Origin: Rhabdaerophilum sp. SD176
GTDB lineage: Bacteria; Pseudomonadota; Alphaproteobacteria; Rhizobiales; Beijerinckiaceae
Assembly: GCF_030143245.1 (NCBI RefSeq)
Contig: NZ_JARJNS010000002.1
Location: 1-64,000 of the forward strand
DNA length: 64,000 bases
Reading direction: 5' to 3'
Shown: positions 63,076 to 64,000 of the stretch, piece by piece
How positions within the stretch are numbered: position 1 is the stretch's first letter
Layout: each line of letters opens with the position of its first letter
Position numbers and translations under genes: made by a program
The notes under the pieces: generated by a model
Database searches by the model: none
What the model saw: only the letters and a program-made list of their open reading frames with translations
Told to the model about the DNA's origin: nothing

Positions 63076-64000
63076 ATGGACCGCGATTTCGACAACGCCG
63101 ACGAGTTGGCCGCCATCGGCGGCGACAGCGCCGCCTATTTCGAGGCGCTCTATGCCGAGGCCGCGCCCGGCCCGTCCTGGAAGCGCAAGAACTGGCCCGT
63201 CGCGGCCAATGGCGAGCTGATCTCGGCGCTCGACGGCAATTGGGCGGCGGTCGAGAAGGCCGTCGGCGACAAGCTGAAGGGCAAGGCGGAAGCTGCCGGC
63301 AAGGGCAGCGCCATCTCGGAAGCCGATGTCCAGCGCGCCGCGCGGGATTCGGTCCATGCGCTCATGATGATCCGTGCCTATCGCATGCGCGGCCATCTTC
63401 ACGCGAATCTTGATCCGCTCGGCATCGAGGGTCCGAAGGACCACGAGGAACTGCATCCCTCCTCCTACGGCTTCACCGAGGCCGACTGGGACCGCAAGAT
63501 CTTCATCGATCACGTGCTCGGGCTGGAATTCGCGACGATCCGCGAGATGATGGCGATCCTCCGCCGCACCTATTGCGAGACGATCGGCTACGAATTCATG
63601 CATATCTCCTCGCCGGCCGAGAAGTCCTGGCTGCAGGAGCGCATCGAGGGGCCGGACAAGGAAATCACCTTCACCCGCGAGGGCAAGCGCGCCATCCTCA
63701 ACAAGCTGGTCGAGGCGGAAGGGTTCGAGAAGTTCCTCGACGTCAAGTTCACCGGCACCAAGCGCTTCGGGCTGGATGGCGGCGAGAGCCTGATCCCCGC
63801 CCTCGAGCAGATCATCAAGCGCGGCGGCAATCTCGGTGTGCAGGATATCGTGTTCGGCATGGCGCATCGCGGCCGCCTCAACGTACTGACGCAGGTGATG
63901 GGCAAGCCGCACCGGGCGCTGTTCCACGAGTTCAAGGGCGGCTCCTTCGCGCCGGACGATGTGGAAGGCTCGGGCGACGTGAAGTACCATCTCGGTGCCT
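63076..64000 (+). CDS. sucA: 2-oxoglutarate dehydrogenase E1 component SucA (partial)
   Basis: The first 308 residues of the E1 component of the 2-oxoglutarate dehydrogenase complex; the gene runs off the window. The N-terminus contains YFEALYAEAAPGPSWKRKN and a helical domain with AYRMRGHLHANLDPLG. Further on, GFEKFLDVKFTGTKRFGLDGGESLIPALEQ and MAHRGRLNVLTQVMGK are the first thiamine-binding region. It decarboxylates 2-oxoglutarate. The ATG at 63076 follows CAGGGGA. sucB and lpd are expected beyond the window edge. Confidence 0.95.
   Translation, partial: MDRDFDNADELAAIGGDSAAYFEALYAEAAPGPSWKRKNWPVAANGELISALDGNWAAVEKAVGDKLKGKAEAAGKGSAISEADVQRAARDSVHALMMIRAYRMRGHLHANLDPLGIEGPKDHEELHPSSYGFTEADWDRKIFIDHVLGLEFATIREMMAILRRTYCETIGYEFMHISSPAEKSWLQERIEGPDKEITFTREGKRAILNKLVEAEGFEKFLDVKFTGTKRFGLDGGESLIPALEQIIKRGGNLGVQDIVFGMAHRGRLNVLTQVMGKPHRALFHEFKGGSFAPDDVEGSGDVKYHLGA

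Overview
The window is a high-GC chromosomal segment (well above 60% GC by eye) from a motile alphaproteobacterium. The order and family of the genes point there: a CtrA/ChpT/SciP cell-cycle module, the flagellar operon order fliF-fliG-fliH-fliN-flbD-flhA known from Caulobacter, an imuA-imuB-dnaE2 cassette behind a GAAC-N7-GAAC LexA box, sdhCDAB and mdh-sucC-sucD-sucA, a Fur/Mur-type regulator, a PmtA-like lipid methyltransferase and several small families (DUF1134, DUF1153, DUF3307) typical of the class. Hyphomicrobiales or a near relative is most likely; the genus cannot be fixed from sequence alone. There are no phage, IS, integrase or CRISPR signatures, and this looks like core chromosome.

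Layout. 0.2-5.5 kb: a polyamine ABC importer (binding protein, ATPase, two permeases, then a small membrane protein) transcribed leftward, with a divergent GntR/FCD regulator. 5.5-11.3 kb: the SOS mutagenesis cassette imuA-imuB-dnaE2 with a readable promoter and LexA box. 11.3-16.7 kb: a single-chain E1/transketolase-like enzyme, a coiled-coil membrane protein, a DUF1134 protein, a YHS-domain protein and CysQ. 16.8-26.5 kb: chpT, cheA-cheW-cheY-cheB-cheR, ctrA (opposite strand), then fliI-fliJ. 26.5-39.7 kb: a GNAT protein and an LPG-synthase-like membrane protein, then the leftward flagellar operon fliF-G-H-N-flbD-flhA, pdxA, sciP, and fliK-flgD. 39.8-50.3 kb: mnmA, a PmtA-like methyltransferase, tRNA-Met, an RND efflux pair, a Fur-family regulator, a large GAF/PAS/GGDEF/EAL protein and tRNA-Ala. 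50.4-64 kb: yggT, a cytochrome P460-like protein, a DUF167 protein, sdhCDAB, a MAPEG protein, an Inh-type lipoprotein, a GNAT protein, zapE, a TetR regulator, then mdh-sucC-sucD-cupin-sucA, with sucA cut by the window end.

How the genes work together. The strongest theme is coupling of cell cycle and motility: the phosphotransferase ChpT, its target CtrA, the CtrA inhibitor SciP and the sigma-54 activator FlbD all lie within about 21 kb of one another with the motor, export and chemotaxis genes. Candidate control sites fit this: CtrA-like TTAA-N7-TTAA sites (one mismatch each) before fliF, flhA and sciP, a sigma-54 -24/-12 element before fliK-flgD, and a cluster of GANTC sites plus a perfect inverted repeat between ctrA and fliI. 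The right end encodes a large part of the oxidative TCA cycle (succinate dehydrogenase, malate dehydrogenase, succinyl-CoA ligase, 2-oxoglutarate dehydrogenase E1). I see no clearly undescribed system. The most unusual items are the CheA architecture (two CheW-like domains plus a degenerate receiver, no evident P2), the ctrA upstream region, the long imuA/imuB overlap, and several perfect palindromes at gene ends.
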